Source of the DNA: Heliocybe sulcata
Lineage: Eukaryota > Basidiomycota > Agaricomycetes > Gloeophyllales > Gloeophyllaceae
Assembly: GCA_004369045.1 (NCBI GenBank)
Contig: ML213506.1
Location: 310,001 to 374,000 of the forward strand
Length of the DNA: 64,000 nucleotides
Direction: 5' to 3'
Part shown: positions 49,451 through 58,882 of the stretch, piece by piece
How the letters are laid out: each line of letters begins with the position of its first letter
Numbering within the stretch: position 1 is the first letter of the stretch
Program-made: the position numbers and the translations under genes
Notes under the pieces: model-generated
Seen by the model: only the letters and a program-made list of their open reading frames with translations
Database searches by the model: none
What the model was told of the DNA's origin: nothing

Positions 49451-50660
49451 TCGGCATACAGACCTCCTCGACGATCCACAACTTGACGCTGTGAGCTCAG
49501 CTGGATGAATCGAAGTTCCACTCGTCTGATGTCGCGCAGGTGCCCAACGCTCTTCACTTCCGATCGCATACGGGTCCCCAGGATCAGGCGCCCAGATGGA
49601 CGGAAGACGGCCGTCGCCTATCTCCCGTCTTCCAGTCGCCAGAGCGCTGGATCGGCGCAGTCGGCGGCTGACCGAGATAGGATCGTGAAGTCTCATATCG
49701 AAGAACATCCGGATTGGGAGGATTACATGAAGTCGACTTGCGTCTCCACGGTCTATCGGCAGTTCAAGTTTGTACAGGGGAGAATAGATTTTTGGCATGG
49801 CGCGACGACTCCGCCGGATTTGCCTGTCGCTCCCAAGGCAAAGATTGGTCCGGTGCGTCACTTGGCCGAAACTGTAGCGTTTGTGTCCAACTAATGCTTG
49901 CGTCGTCTGATAGACTCATGTTCTGAGAGCTATGAAACTAACGACAGACTGGGGGGCCCGGACGGAACGCGGTACATGGACTCGCGAGTCGCGGATCTGT
50001 TGGAAGAGCACCCGAGGAACGGCCCATTGCCCCAAGGGGATGCGGTCAAGCGGCTTTTGCATCTCAGTACGTCCACATGCAGTCTTGACTCGCTTTCGTT
50101 GATCCGACATGCCCGTCTGCCGCTCGCAGCTTCTTCTGTGGGCGCACTACCGTTTCAGACGAGTATAAAAGCACGAATCCCAAACGTGTATGAGCCTGCC
50201 GCCACTCCGCTAACTCACAACGTGCTCGAGTGTACGGTCACCGAGCAACCAGCAAGTCATTTGTCTTCTCGGAACCCAAGATGTCCTCCTTGGTCCAATT
50301 CCTGCGGCGGATTAACAAGGCACGCCTTATTCACTTGTATGTATCCAATGGCATCCTAACGGCTCTTAGTGCAATAACCCGCCAGTAGTCGAAAAGACAT
50401 GAATTCCCGTGCGCTTCGGTGTGGTAGGTGCAGCGCGTATAGCAACAGACGCGATAATCAAGCCAGCTTTGTGTTATGAAGACGCTGTTGTCGTTGCTGT
50501 TGCAGCTCGAGAGGAAGCAGGGCAAAGAGGTTCGCACATGACTGGAATGTCCTGAAGGCCTACGCCGGTGACAATGGCGATCAAGGCCAGTCGTCGTGCC
50601 ATTCATCTTCTTCTATTGCTCATTTCTGGCAGCTCCCGATGCCGCCCTCCATGCGGGCAA
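49451..50660 (+). pseudogene. Inverted, reordered partial copy of the gene X / oxidoreductase locus
   Basis: Pieces of the right-end locus (60632-64000, minus strand) lie here on the plus strand in a changed order. First comes an internal oxidoreductase piece around 49460-49560 (DLLDDPQLDA, PNALHF). Then comes gene X sequence at about 49561-50080 (SSRQSAGSAQSAADRDRI, PHIEEHP-like, FKFVQGRIDFWHGATTPPDL, then DGTRYMDSRVADLLEEHPRN). Last come the oxidoreductase promoter and first exons, about 50081-50640 (ATG near 50281, FLRRINKA, GAARIAT-like). Compared with the intact locus it has many small deletions, lacks the 62290-62755 stretch and ends before the catalytic region. It cannot make either protein. 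Confidence 0.75.
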
Positions 50661-51246
50661 TGCGATCGTGATCCCAAGTCGACCATCGAATCGGTGTTCA
50701 GGAAACGTCGTGCTCGATCCATGGCGTTGTCGGGGCATCTCGGTTTTACATGTCCAAGCTTCCTTGGACGCGACCCAAGCAGCGCGAGACTCTATCCTGT
50801 GGGCTCACCGAAGGCTCTCGGCACGGCAGCTTCTCTGCAGACAGAACCGAACCTCTAGGCACAGAAGGTGAGTTCTAGGGTCGTTGTTGGACAAAACTAT
50901 CAAATAATTCGCACAGTCCTCCTCATGCTCTGTAGTCACACAGGACTAATGCATCGCCGGCGCATAGGATGCTGCCATTTTCTGAGCAGTGATAACCTGT
51001 ATATTTGCAGCATAGTGAACTATCGATAGAACAAGGTGTGTCAACGGTGAGGGCACGGACCCTCTGTTGGAACTCTATAAAAGGAAGGAGCCCAGTGGCC
51101 CTTTTTCTTCAGAACCCACTGACATACCGGGGACGATAGGTGAGGCTCTGAGACTCAGCCGTCGCTAGCGTGTACTGTATTGACCGATCTCGCGCAGCCT
51201 GCTCTTGAGCTGTTTTAACTGTCGCATAAGACGTCAGAACGATATC
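50661..51246. other. Spacer and promoter of P4
   Basis: No gene recognised. The right part carries the P4 TATA box. Confidence 0.4.
51076..51084 (+). promoter_or_regulatory. TATA box upstream of P4
   Basis: TATAAAAGG 171 bases before the P4 start codon, leaving room for a leader of about 140 bases. Confidence 0.5.
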
Positions 51247-51880
51247 ATGGCGAGCCAGCAGGTATGTCGGACTTCAAGCTCGTTATTCTTCAACTGTAGG
51301 ACCTATTTGGACTTACGCTTGTCCTCAGGATCATGTTCTGGTCCCTCACCAAGGGCGAATGGCACCTGACGGTATTACTCCCCTTCGATTCCGACAGGAT
51401 ATGGCCTGGGTGTGTCCTGACAACCACGGGGATCTTCCTCCCTATATCCTTATCAGACGGAGTTCTGATCCAACTCATACTCCTCGAGACCTCCATTGGA
51501 TGATCGTGTGGGCTATCAAAAGGGATGAAGATGTGTGGCGCGTCATACACGTCGTCCAGGAGCGCGCTGTAGGAGCTGAGATTGCGAACGACTATCTGAG
51601 CAACCCCCACCCTCGTACTCATTTCCTTCAACCGGATACCGTGACTCAAGGTCGTTTGGTGGGGCTTGCAACCTTGACCCGTCCTCAGCGGCAGCTTGTG
51701 GAACAGATTGTTTGTGAACACCCTGTCCGTGCGCCGGACGGGCGTTGGAACTGCCAGGATTTTATCGAAGAGGTGTTGGAAAGGGCGATTGCTGCAGATA
51801 TTATAGACCGACACTCCGTGCAGAGCGCTCTCGCGGATGCTCGTCGTGGCTTCGAAGTGAATTCATGTATGCTGCCATAA
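51247..51880 (+). CDS. P4: family P protein
   Basis: 188 residues from a 15-base first exon (MASQQ, 51247-51261) and 51329-51880, with a 67-base intron at the family position. Motifs are VPHQGRMAPDG, PRDLHWMIVWAI (conserved His), VWRVIHVVQER, YLSNPHPRTH, TLTRPQRQLVEQIVCEHPV, RAPDGRWNCQDFIEEVLERA (conserved Cys) and a helical end SVQSALADARRGFE. It is most similar to P6 (shared VPHQGRMAPDG and TQGRLV/RQGRLI segments). It lies 5' of K3 on the same strand, 359 bases away. Not a family I can name; thiol hydrolase by inference only. Confidence 0.78.
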
Positions 51881-52239
51881 ATACTCTCCCGCAAACTGCT
51901 CTATGCTTCTTTCTTTCCTCTCCAACTCATTGACTGTAACGTGCCCATATAGCGCCTAGCTCGTACTGCGTGTATCTAACGTTGCCCGTGCCAAGCTTTG
52001 GAGAGATGATGTTTCCTTCAATTCGCGGCCTTGATCATATATCTGTACCCCTTCTGACGTAATTCGGTCAGATGGCCATGGTGCAATAACGAGCGCCTTT
52101 TACCGTGAACTCCCTCTTTATAGATCGCAACTTGAAGCGGCTGAGACCAAGACCAGCACCACGTTTGAGTACGCCACACAGTTGCCGGACGAATCCATCC
52201 TCCTGGTGCTTACGGCTGCTATTCTAGATTGTTCACAAT
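51881..52239. other. Spacer P4/K3
   Basis: Contains an open stretch (about 52100-52242, reading LPLYRSQLEAAETKTST) that could be an alternative first exon of K3, but it has no ATG in frame. Confidence 0.35.
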
Positions 52240-53831
52240 ATGGTGAGATTGGTTCTACTTCTTACAGTATTGCTACCTTAAGATCCGGTCCACATTGTAG
52301 GAACTCATGGATGTGTTCCAAAAGCACTACGCGGAAGCATTCCATAGGATGAAGGCGGATCAAACCCGCACTGAATCCGATGGCGACGTGGTGCCGTGGT
52401 TAGCGTTCAAAGAATACGTCGATAAAGTAGATCCACCATATGAAGAAGGTGTGAAGGCATCCAGCCGGGGTCCTTGCTAAAGATTTGCGCTCAAGACTGG
52501 TGCAGGGTGGAAGGCGGTATTCATGTCTGTCGAGGAGCGTACATTAAAGGACATCCTGCTGGGAAAGCTCAAGGAGGACTTTAAGAACCTCTTTGACATC
52601 TCAATAGTTGGCAGAGCCTCGACGAAGTATGAAGTAGCTCAGGATGTCTGTCGCGCTCTTCTCAAGGTAGGACTTGTACATGTATCTGAACTCCGTGCAC
52701 CATACTGAGCAGCGTGCCAAAAAGGTAGTAGTTGATCTACTCCGCGCTTCTCCTAACGTCAAAGACGACTACGGTTTCAGGGCCACTTGGACACAATCAC
52801 CAGAGATGCGCCGGATGTACACCTTGTCCTCATTCATCAATTATGTCGAAGCTACATTCCTCGAGATCCAACAGAGTTTACGGGCAGACGACTTTACGCT
52901 AGAGCAAATCGCCGTGCTGATGCACCTTTTCCTGGCAGATGCGATGTTGCTCTTGCTGCCGGGCCACCAATGTCCATCGCTGGACGATCTATGCACTTTG
53001 GCTGCAGAGGCGGAATGGTGTGCCTGCATGACACCGCTCAGCAGCGCACACTGGTCTGCGGATGTCGTGGCCATCATCGAGGCAGCCAAGGGCCCACAAG
53101 GCCAATACGTGGGGCTGCTCAATTCCAGCGTCCGGCGCCTAGAAAGCGAGTTCATCGTCAAGTACGGGACGAATGTCACCATCAAGGAAGCGATGGCTAT
53201 GGAACACATACGGCGCAATACCACTGTACCAGTCCCGCGCATCCATGGCGTGCTCTGTCAGGCGGGGCGTGTGCATATCGTGATGGAATGTATCGACGCT
53301 GAAGATCTGGCTTCGCTACTCGAGAGGCGGGCTGTGGATGAAGACGGGATTGCAGAAATCATAGACCAGTTGACTGCCTCCGTCAAGGAGATCAGGGCAC
53401 TCGGCGGGCCGCACCAGGAGATCACGTCCTGGCCCTTCGGACTGCCTTGCAGCGGACTATTTAACCCTCCTCCATACCAACGGATCACGTCGCTGAAAGA
53501 ATTCTACAGCTACTGGGAGGGTAGGTACGATGCTGCGGACGGGTATCGAGGACTCAAGTGGCGCGGGGAAGGACAGGTGGATGACGGATGGGAATTGGTG
53601 CTGAGCCACGGTGATTTAGCGCCTCCTAATATTATGGTGAGAGGTAGACAGGTCGTGGCGGTCGTGGATTGGGAGACATATGGGTGGTATCCGGATTTTT
53701 GGGAAGGGCTGATGGCAAGACGGCATCATTCGGAGGCGTGGTATAGGCGTGTGTCCGAGGCAATGGGCATTGATGGGGGTGTTGCGGAGGCCTTCTCGCA
53801 GGTTCTGACGGCGGTGGGTAGTAAATTTTAG
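52240..53831 (+). CDS. K3: APH-like kinase with long N-terminal domain
   Basis: Best-preserved family K gene. Proposed exons 52240-52242 (ATG alone), 52301-52448, 52506-52666 and 52713-53831 give 476 residues; an alternative start is ATG 52307. The N-terminal region has ELMDVFQKHYAEAFHRM, EERTLKDILLGKLKEDFKNL, SSFINYVEATFLEIQQSL and IAVLMHLFLADAM. The kinase domain has EFIVKYGTNVTIKEAMAMEH (ATP Lys), VPVPRIHGV, VLSHGDLAPPNIMV (catalytic Asp, Asn) and AVVDWETYGWYPDFWEGLMA. No signal or membrane segment. It follows P4 and faces P5 across about 1.2 kb. The second and third intron positions match K1 and K4. Likely a small-molecule or protein kinase of unknown target. Confidence 0.82.
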
Positions 53832-54691
53832 AAGGGAATTGCTGGCTGTATGACGGATTGCAGTTGCAATATGTGTGAGAGGCGATGCGGTGGTCGTAGT
53901 CAAGGACGTCCAGATCCACCACCTGTGCTTAGATAAGGGAGTCATTAAGGCGTATCAGCTGACTGAGATAGTGCTATGCTTACTGGTGGGAGATGGACAG
54001 ATCTTGACGGTGCAGGTTGACGCAGCAGCAACTATGTACGTACCGCTCGGACTTGGACCGCGTGAGTATGCATGACAGAATCTGGACGCCGCGTTATACC
54101 AATATGAGGAGCGTAAAAGCACAGAGGCCTGAAGCGCAATATATTAGACGCGAATATATTATGTTTACCAGCTTAGGTTCGGCTTCCGCTACCATATCCA
54201 GATAGGATTTAGAGTTCAGTAGCGCAGGCCGAGGTCTACGCCCTGCGTAGTATGCAGGCGGACGTGCCTTATTGAGTTGATGTGAGGGAGTATAGCGAAG
54301 ACTCTAGGATCTTTTTGTTTGTGGGACATGAATGACTAGAGGGAGCCTGCGGAACACCGGTTCTTGAATTAGTGTGCGTAATGGCCTACTGATAGTGGGA
54401 GTCACCCAGGTCCTCCAAGCGTTGCCTGGTTTTCTCAACAGTCTTTGCCAGACGTTATTCACACTGAGAGAAATTGTAAAAATCTGCCTGGCCTTTGGTA
54501 CTGGATATACGACTGTTGGACTTTGCGCCTCTAGCATCGGGCTGCAAGGCTTTGGTAGGAAAGAAATAGAGTACAAGGAGGGAAAAAAATCTCACTAGTT
54601 CATAGACATGCAGCTCGAGGAATAGGACCTACATAGAGATTGAAGCAAGTTTGGGTATTGTTGTCACAGCAGTCAACATCAAACACCAGCT
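53832..54691. other. Spacer after K3
   Basis: No recognised gene. Near 54304-54598 both strands are open for 74-90 codons (plus-strand reading GVTQVLQALPGFLNSLCQTL); neither side matches anything I know. Confidence 0.35.
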
Positions 54692-54859
54692 ATGGCGGCA
54701 AACCCCGCCGCATCCCTACGCTCGGCGAAGAGCGGACCAATGATCATCCAGAGCCGCGAAAACCAGCGTCGTCTCGCATCTAAGGCCGCGCAGCTTAGTA
54801 TCATATCTCGCGATGAAACTCCTGCCAGCGCAAGCACTAGTCAAGAGCAGTCCAACTGA
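54692..54859 (+). CDS. Possible 55-residue small protein
   Basis: Short frame MAANPAASLRSAKSGPMIIQ...SQEQSN with even codon use, a clean ATG and a TGA stop, lying between K3 and P5. It is Ala/Ser/Arg-rich with a basic RENQRRLASK segment. No homologue recognised; it could be chance, an exon, or a small gene of the K/P region. Confidence 0.3.
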   Translation: MAANPAASLRSAKSGPMIIQSRENQRRLASKAAQLSIISRDETPASASTSQEQSN

Positions 54860-55039
54860 TAGCATGGAAACAGTGCTTGAGTATATCATACAAAACTGAG
54901 CCAGAAATGTAAGGGATGTACATCGTATATTGACGTCTGAAATGAAAGCGACTGAAGCTCAATTGTAGCCAGAAGAGAGCACTTACTACGCCAATATACA
55001 CGTCATCTATTATACACCCGCATTATTCAAGACTACTCA

Positions 55040-55588
55040 TCACGGCCTAACAACCCTCCGTGCGTCCGCCAGAGCGGCATCCACGGTATCCCGGCTGAAT
55101 AACTTGCAATCCACCGCTCTATACAAGACTTCTGCCACGAAATCTGCGCAGTCCCAGCCTCCACTGACAGAAGCAGGATCCGTAATTGGATGATCCGACG
55201 CAATATGTTCAAGAAGAAGTCTCTGCTCTCTTGATAAGAGACCAAGGCATATGGCACGGCTGGCCTTGAATGTGGCTTCACGGACGATTTGGCTCAACGG
55301 GCCCCAGTTCGTCAGGTGGTCCCTTCTGCCCATGGAGTCGTCTCGCCATTCCGAGACCGCATGTATCCTGCGCAGCATCGGCGCAGGCCCTTCTACCAAA
55401 ACCCATGAAATATCCCAGTGGGTATCTTCGGGGCCCGAGCATGTTTCGGCGGCCGCGTTGACCAAGGGATAGAGCCTTATTACAACCTCTACTTCGCCAT
55501 CGGGACTGGAATGCGTGCACAATGGCGCACTGATGGGGCCATGTTTGCCCTCTGGTCTTCCAAAGTTATCGATGATTCGTCGGGTCAT
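55040..55588 (-). CDS. P5: family P protein, divergent
   Basis: Single frame of 182 residues, start MTRRIIDNFGRPEG (55588); a spliced short first exon upstream is possible but not evident. Family motifs are NFGRPEG, PEDTHWDISWVLV (conserved His), LRRIHAVSEW, HLTNWGPLSQ, GLLSREQRLLLEHIASDHPI and a slightly longer loop leading to GGWDCADFVAEVLYRAVD (conserved Cys, Asp for Asn before it), ending in TVDAALADARRVV. His and Cys are both kept. It is convergent with K3 at a distance and lies 5' to 3' in the same direction as K4. Function unknown. Confidence 0.72.
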   Translation of the reverse strand: MTRRIIDNFGRPEGKHGPISAPLCTHSSPDGEVEVVIRLYPLVNAAAETCSGPEDTHWDISWVLVEGPAPMLRRIHAVSEWRDDSMGRRDHLTNWGPLSQIVREATFKASRAICLGLLSREQRLLLEHIASDHPITDPASVSGGWDCADFVAEVLYRAVDCKLFSRDTVDAALADARRVVRP

Positions 55589-56013
55589 GGTGCGTTCACT
55601 GGACTAGAGAATGATCATGATGAGCTATAGGATCTGATTTGCAATTAATAGCTCAGGTAACTCACGGATTGGTGTGATGGCAAGTTAACAAGAGATATTA
55701 GCCAATATGCGCCGGAAAGGCGCAGGAGGTAATGATGAGCGCAGTGCAAAAGGTGGAAGGCCACGAGTCCGTTACCGCACGAGGAAAATCGAGGTTGAAC
55801 TTGCCACGTGAATTGTGTGATGGGAGACTGGTCTGCAGTCCACGAATCTATCTTTCGGAGGAGGTCCCGGGCTTAGAAAAGGGTTGATGTAAATCACAGA
55901 TATAAGCTATTCCGTCTACATGGGTATGCACGCATTCTCCATCGAGGTCTAAGCAGTGTGCCTTCAAGCTACGAGCGATATGAATAACCAATAAACGTCG
56001 TTTATAAGCCGCT
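55589..56013. other. Spacer P5/K4
   Basis: Lies between the start of P5 and the stop of K4, both on the minus strand. No motif recognised. Confidence 0.35.
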
Positions 56014-57634
56014 CTATGGGATCCCGTTACTAATTTGTATGATACTGCTGATGATTACGAAGAACCTCCATGCTACCTCAGGAGGCGGACCCAGCTCAGT
56101 TCTAACCAGGTCCAACCAGGACTGAGGGATGACGAATTCGAAGCACGTTGCCATGCTCTCCCAGAAGTCAGGATACCAGCCGAATGTCTCCCAGTCGATT
56201 ATACCAGCGATCTCCAGACCTCCCGGAGAGTTTCCTGATTGTCGCACGATAATATTGCGAGTATTGAGATCCCCGTGGCTGAGCAGAAATGTGGGCATTT
56301 CTGGGATGTCCCGAGGCTTGTCGGAGATGAAAGGATGACCCCTCCCTTCTCCGTACTCATACTGACGGATGAAGTACGAATACAGCTTGTTTAAGTCGTC
56401 CATACGGGCTGACGGTGGAGGGTAGAAAACGTGGTTGCGAAGGGGGCCGGTTGTCCAGGCTTCGACTGCGGCCCCAGTACCCAGGGACCTGAGCTGCTGA
56501 ACAAAGGAGCGCAGCTGTTTAGCGAGCATTTCTTGTTGGTCTTGATTCACTAGGTTCTGAAGGAGCAGTTTCTCTAGGACGTCGCCTTCGATGAACTCCA
56601 TAACGATCATGGTATCGCCATTTTCTTCGCTATGAAGGCCCAGAACTCGAGGAAGAGGGATAGTCGTGTTTTGTCGCACGAACTCCATATTAAGGGCTTC
56701 CGTCAGTGGATGTTCCCGACACCTCTTGACGACGAACGGTCCTGCTTTCACTGCGTGGCTATTTAGGCGAACGGCTTCGGATGTGTTCATAGCCGAAATG
56801 GCAGTAGTTACTGCGAGATGGTCCCATCTTGCAGGATTCACGACTCGGAAGGCGTCCAACCACTGACTTTGGAAATGCGACGAGAGTAGCTCCTTCATGG
56901 AGCGACAGCCACCATCGTTCGAGTGCAAAGCAACAAGGGCGTCCGACAGAAAGACGTGAACAGCAATTGCATCGCGTTCAACACTTGCACCGGTCTCGCG
57001 AGCTACGACGCGAGCGTATAGCGTGTTCACGAACTTGGCCTCGGCGTAACCTATGAACGTGCCCCAAGCAGACATCTGTGGCACAGGATGGCACTGCTTC
57101 CATGCCCTCTTGTACCCGTACGGATCTTCATGACGTGAATCACCTCCGTCGGATCTTAGGTATTCGAGAGTCTGGAGACAAAAATATTATCACGTAATCC
57201 GACTATCCCTATCGGCAAACCTACATGTAAAATAGCACGCTCGAACAGCAATGGTATATTGTAATCTTCATGACTGCTTGCTTCTTTGTTAAATACATTG
57301 TGAAATTGTTCCTTCATAGGTCCGACCAAGAATTTGATCTTGAGTATCTCGAACATGCGAATATCGAGGGCTACGTTCCAAACTTGATGCAAATGTCATG
57401 GATGTGACCACCGCGATTCGGACTGATAGGTACCTTGAGCGCAAGATCCCACTCGTCTTATGGTGGCCTTTAGAGCTTTCAACAAGTCCATATCGTCTTT
57501 GCTTGGCGGATAGGTGCCTAGTTCTTCGTACAAGATCTCCTGCAGAACTAGGTGGCGTCAGGGTTGTGCAGGTTCCTAAGAGGCTCACGTACTCGAATAT
57601 GTTCGAGCTCGGGGTTATACATATCTTCCATCAT
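56014..57634 (-). CDS. K4: APH-like kinase with long N-terminal domain, most divergent
   Basis: Family K member on the minus strand. Exon 1 (about 57593-57634) reads MMEDMYNPELEHIR and exon 2 (57434-57539) EILYEELGTYPPSKDDMDLL. Exon 3 begins after a GTAG acceptor near 57375 (ALDIRMFEILKIKFLVGPMK), and exon 4 opens with TLEYLRSDGG and runs to the stop at 56014. The phase 0, 1, 0 intron pattern equals that of K1 and K3. Later landmarks are GTFIGYAEAKFVNTL, IAVHVFLSDAL, GPFVVKRCREHPLTEALNME (ATP Lys), FLLSHGDLNTRNIIVRQSGN and AGIIDWETFGWYPDFWESMA. All kinase residues are present. It shares a short divergent promoter region with P6. Confidence 0.8.
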
Positions 57635-57878
57635 CTTCAACTGGGATTGAGCTGGTGACTTGCACAGTGCGCAAAGGATTCAGTGCTAAGTGTCGGCAGT
57701 GAGGCGTGTGAAACTCGTATCTGATGGTATATGTTCGCGCCTGTGGCGGCGAAAAGTGCCAAAGTGATCATTTCCGAGCGAAAAGTACGTCGTTTGCGTG
57801 ATAGCTATCCTATCATCTGTGGCATCCTGACACCAGTTTCTACCAGGATCTAGTTAGATCGCATATCGATCTCGTACC
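57635..57878. promoter_or_regulatory. Shared divergent promoter region K4/P6
   Basis: Only about 244-315 bases separate the K4 start from the P6 start (depending on the P6 model), so the two genes probably share regulatory DNA. No canonical TATA box is visible. Confidence 0.4.
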
Positions 57879-58510
57879 ATGTGCAGGAGCTCTGAAGCTG
57901 AAGTTGAAGTGCGCCTCATATCGACCCCCGCTACTCCATTGGCAGACTCATGACCTACTACCAGCATAAAGTTCCTCATTATGTCCCACACCAAGGGCGG
58001 ATGGCACCCGATGGAGTGACTCCTCTTCAGCTGAGGATGAATATGGACTGGACAATCAAGGATACGCACGGTGATCTACCTGTGTATGTTCTGGTCGAGC
58101 CACCTCCCGATTCCAGAGCTAAGCCGAGAGACCTACACTGGATGCTCGCTTGGCGTGTCCAAGAAGAAGATAACTTCTGGCGCGTAATCCAAGTCGTCCG
58201 AGAGCGTCCGGTGGGGTCAGATTTTATGAACAATTACCTGACCAACTCTGGACCTGCCACTCATGCTCTGCTCACCTCCACTACAAGGCAGGGCAGGTTG
58301 ATATACGTCGGTACTCTCTCACGAGACCAGCGACGGGAGCTCGAAGGCATAGCCGAAGAGCATCCGGTGAGAGAGCCAGATGGGACCTGGAACTGTCAGA
58401 ACTTCTTGGTAGAGGTATTGGAGCTCGCAATTGCGCGAGGGATAGTCGACAAAGAGACTGCCCGGAAAGCAATTGCAGATGCGTCCGGCGGTACCCTTGT
58501 TCTTGAGTGA
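57879..58510 (+). CDS. P6: family P protein
   Basis: Two models. The first is an exon of MCRSSEAEVE (57879-57908), a 56-base intron (57909-57964) and exon 2, giving 191 residues. The second is a single exon from ATG 57950 (MTYYQ), giving 186 residues. Both continue HKVPHYVPHQGRMAPDG. Motifs are PRDLHWMLAWRV (conserved His), FWRVIQVVRER, YLTNSGPATH, GTLSRDQRRELEGIAEEHPV, REPDGTWNCQNFLVEVLELA (conserved Cys) and the helical end TARKAIADASGG. Closest to P4. Divergent from K4. Function unknown; thiol hydrolase by inference. Confidence 0.78.
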
Positions 58511-58882
58511 AGTGCTTGGACAGATCCTCTCCCTTATCTCCCACAGGCTTCGCTACGAAATCTTGATGCTCAGCATATCGCTAGGTATACTATTGTCAGT
58601 GTACATTATTAGTAGTTCAACATATCATATTTTACCTGACTGACCTAAGCTTAAGGGCGTGCTCGGCATACCTGTAGGCAGGTGAGTCTCGACTCTCAAG
58701 TTGTCGCGCTGCGGTGGCTGTGCCGCCCGTGAGGAACCAATCAGGTATTTCTGCATCATTTCCCCTCTATTTTCTTTGCGGGTACGAACGTGCCGCACGG
58801 TTTGTCTACGGTATCATTCTGTCTGTAGCTGCCTCTCTATAACCCGTACTGTCCGCCAGTGTGTCTGCTGGTCTCTGTGAAC
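58511..58882. other. Spacer P6/RRP17
   Basis: Right end of the K/P region and promoter of the next gene; CTCTATAAC near 58832 could serve as a weak TATA element. Confidence 0.35.

Noticed and set aside
52787-53302. 171-codon second plus-strand frame inside K3
   Set aside because: Out-of-frame shadow of the K3 kinase exon; the true frame carries all kinase motifs.
34553-57634. Reading family K as antibiotic-resistance enzymes
   Set aside because: The kinase fold is shared with aminoglycoside phosphotransferases, but the long N-terminal region and the fungal setting argue for another substrate; fold similarity alone does not support a resistance function.
34553-58510. Reading the K/P region as a spore-killer or toxin-antidote locus
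   Set aside because: Kinase domains, multigene turnover and decay are compatible with it, but nothing in the sequence shows toxicity or drive, so it is left as one of several possible explanations.
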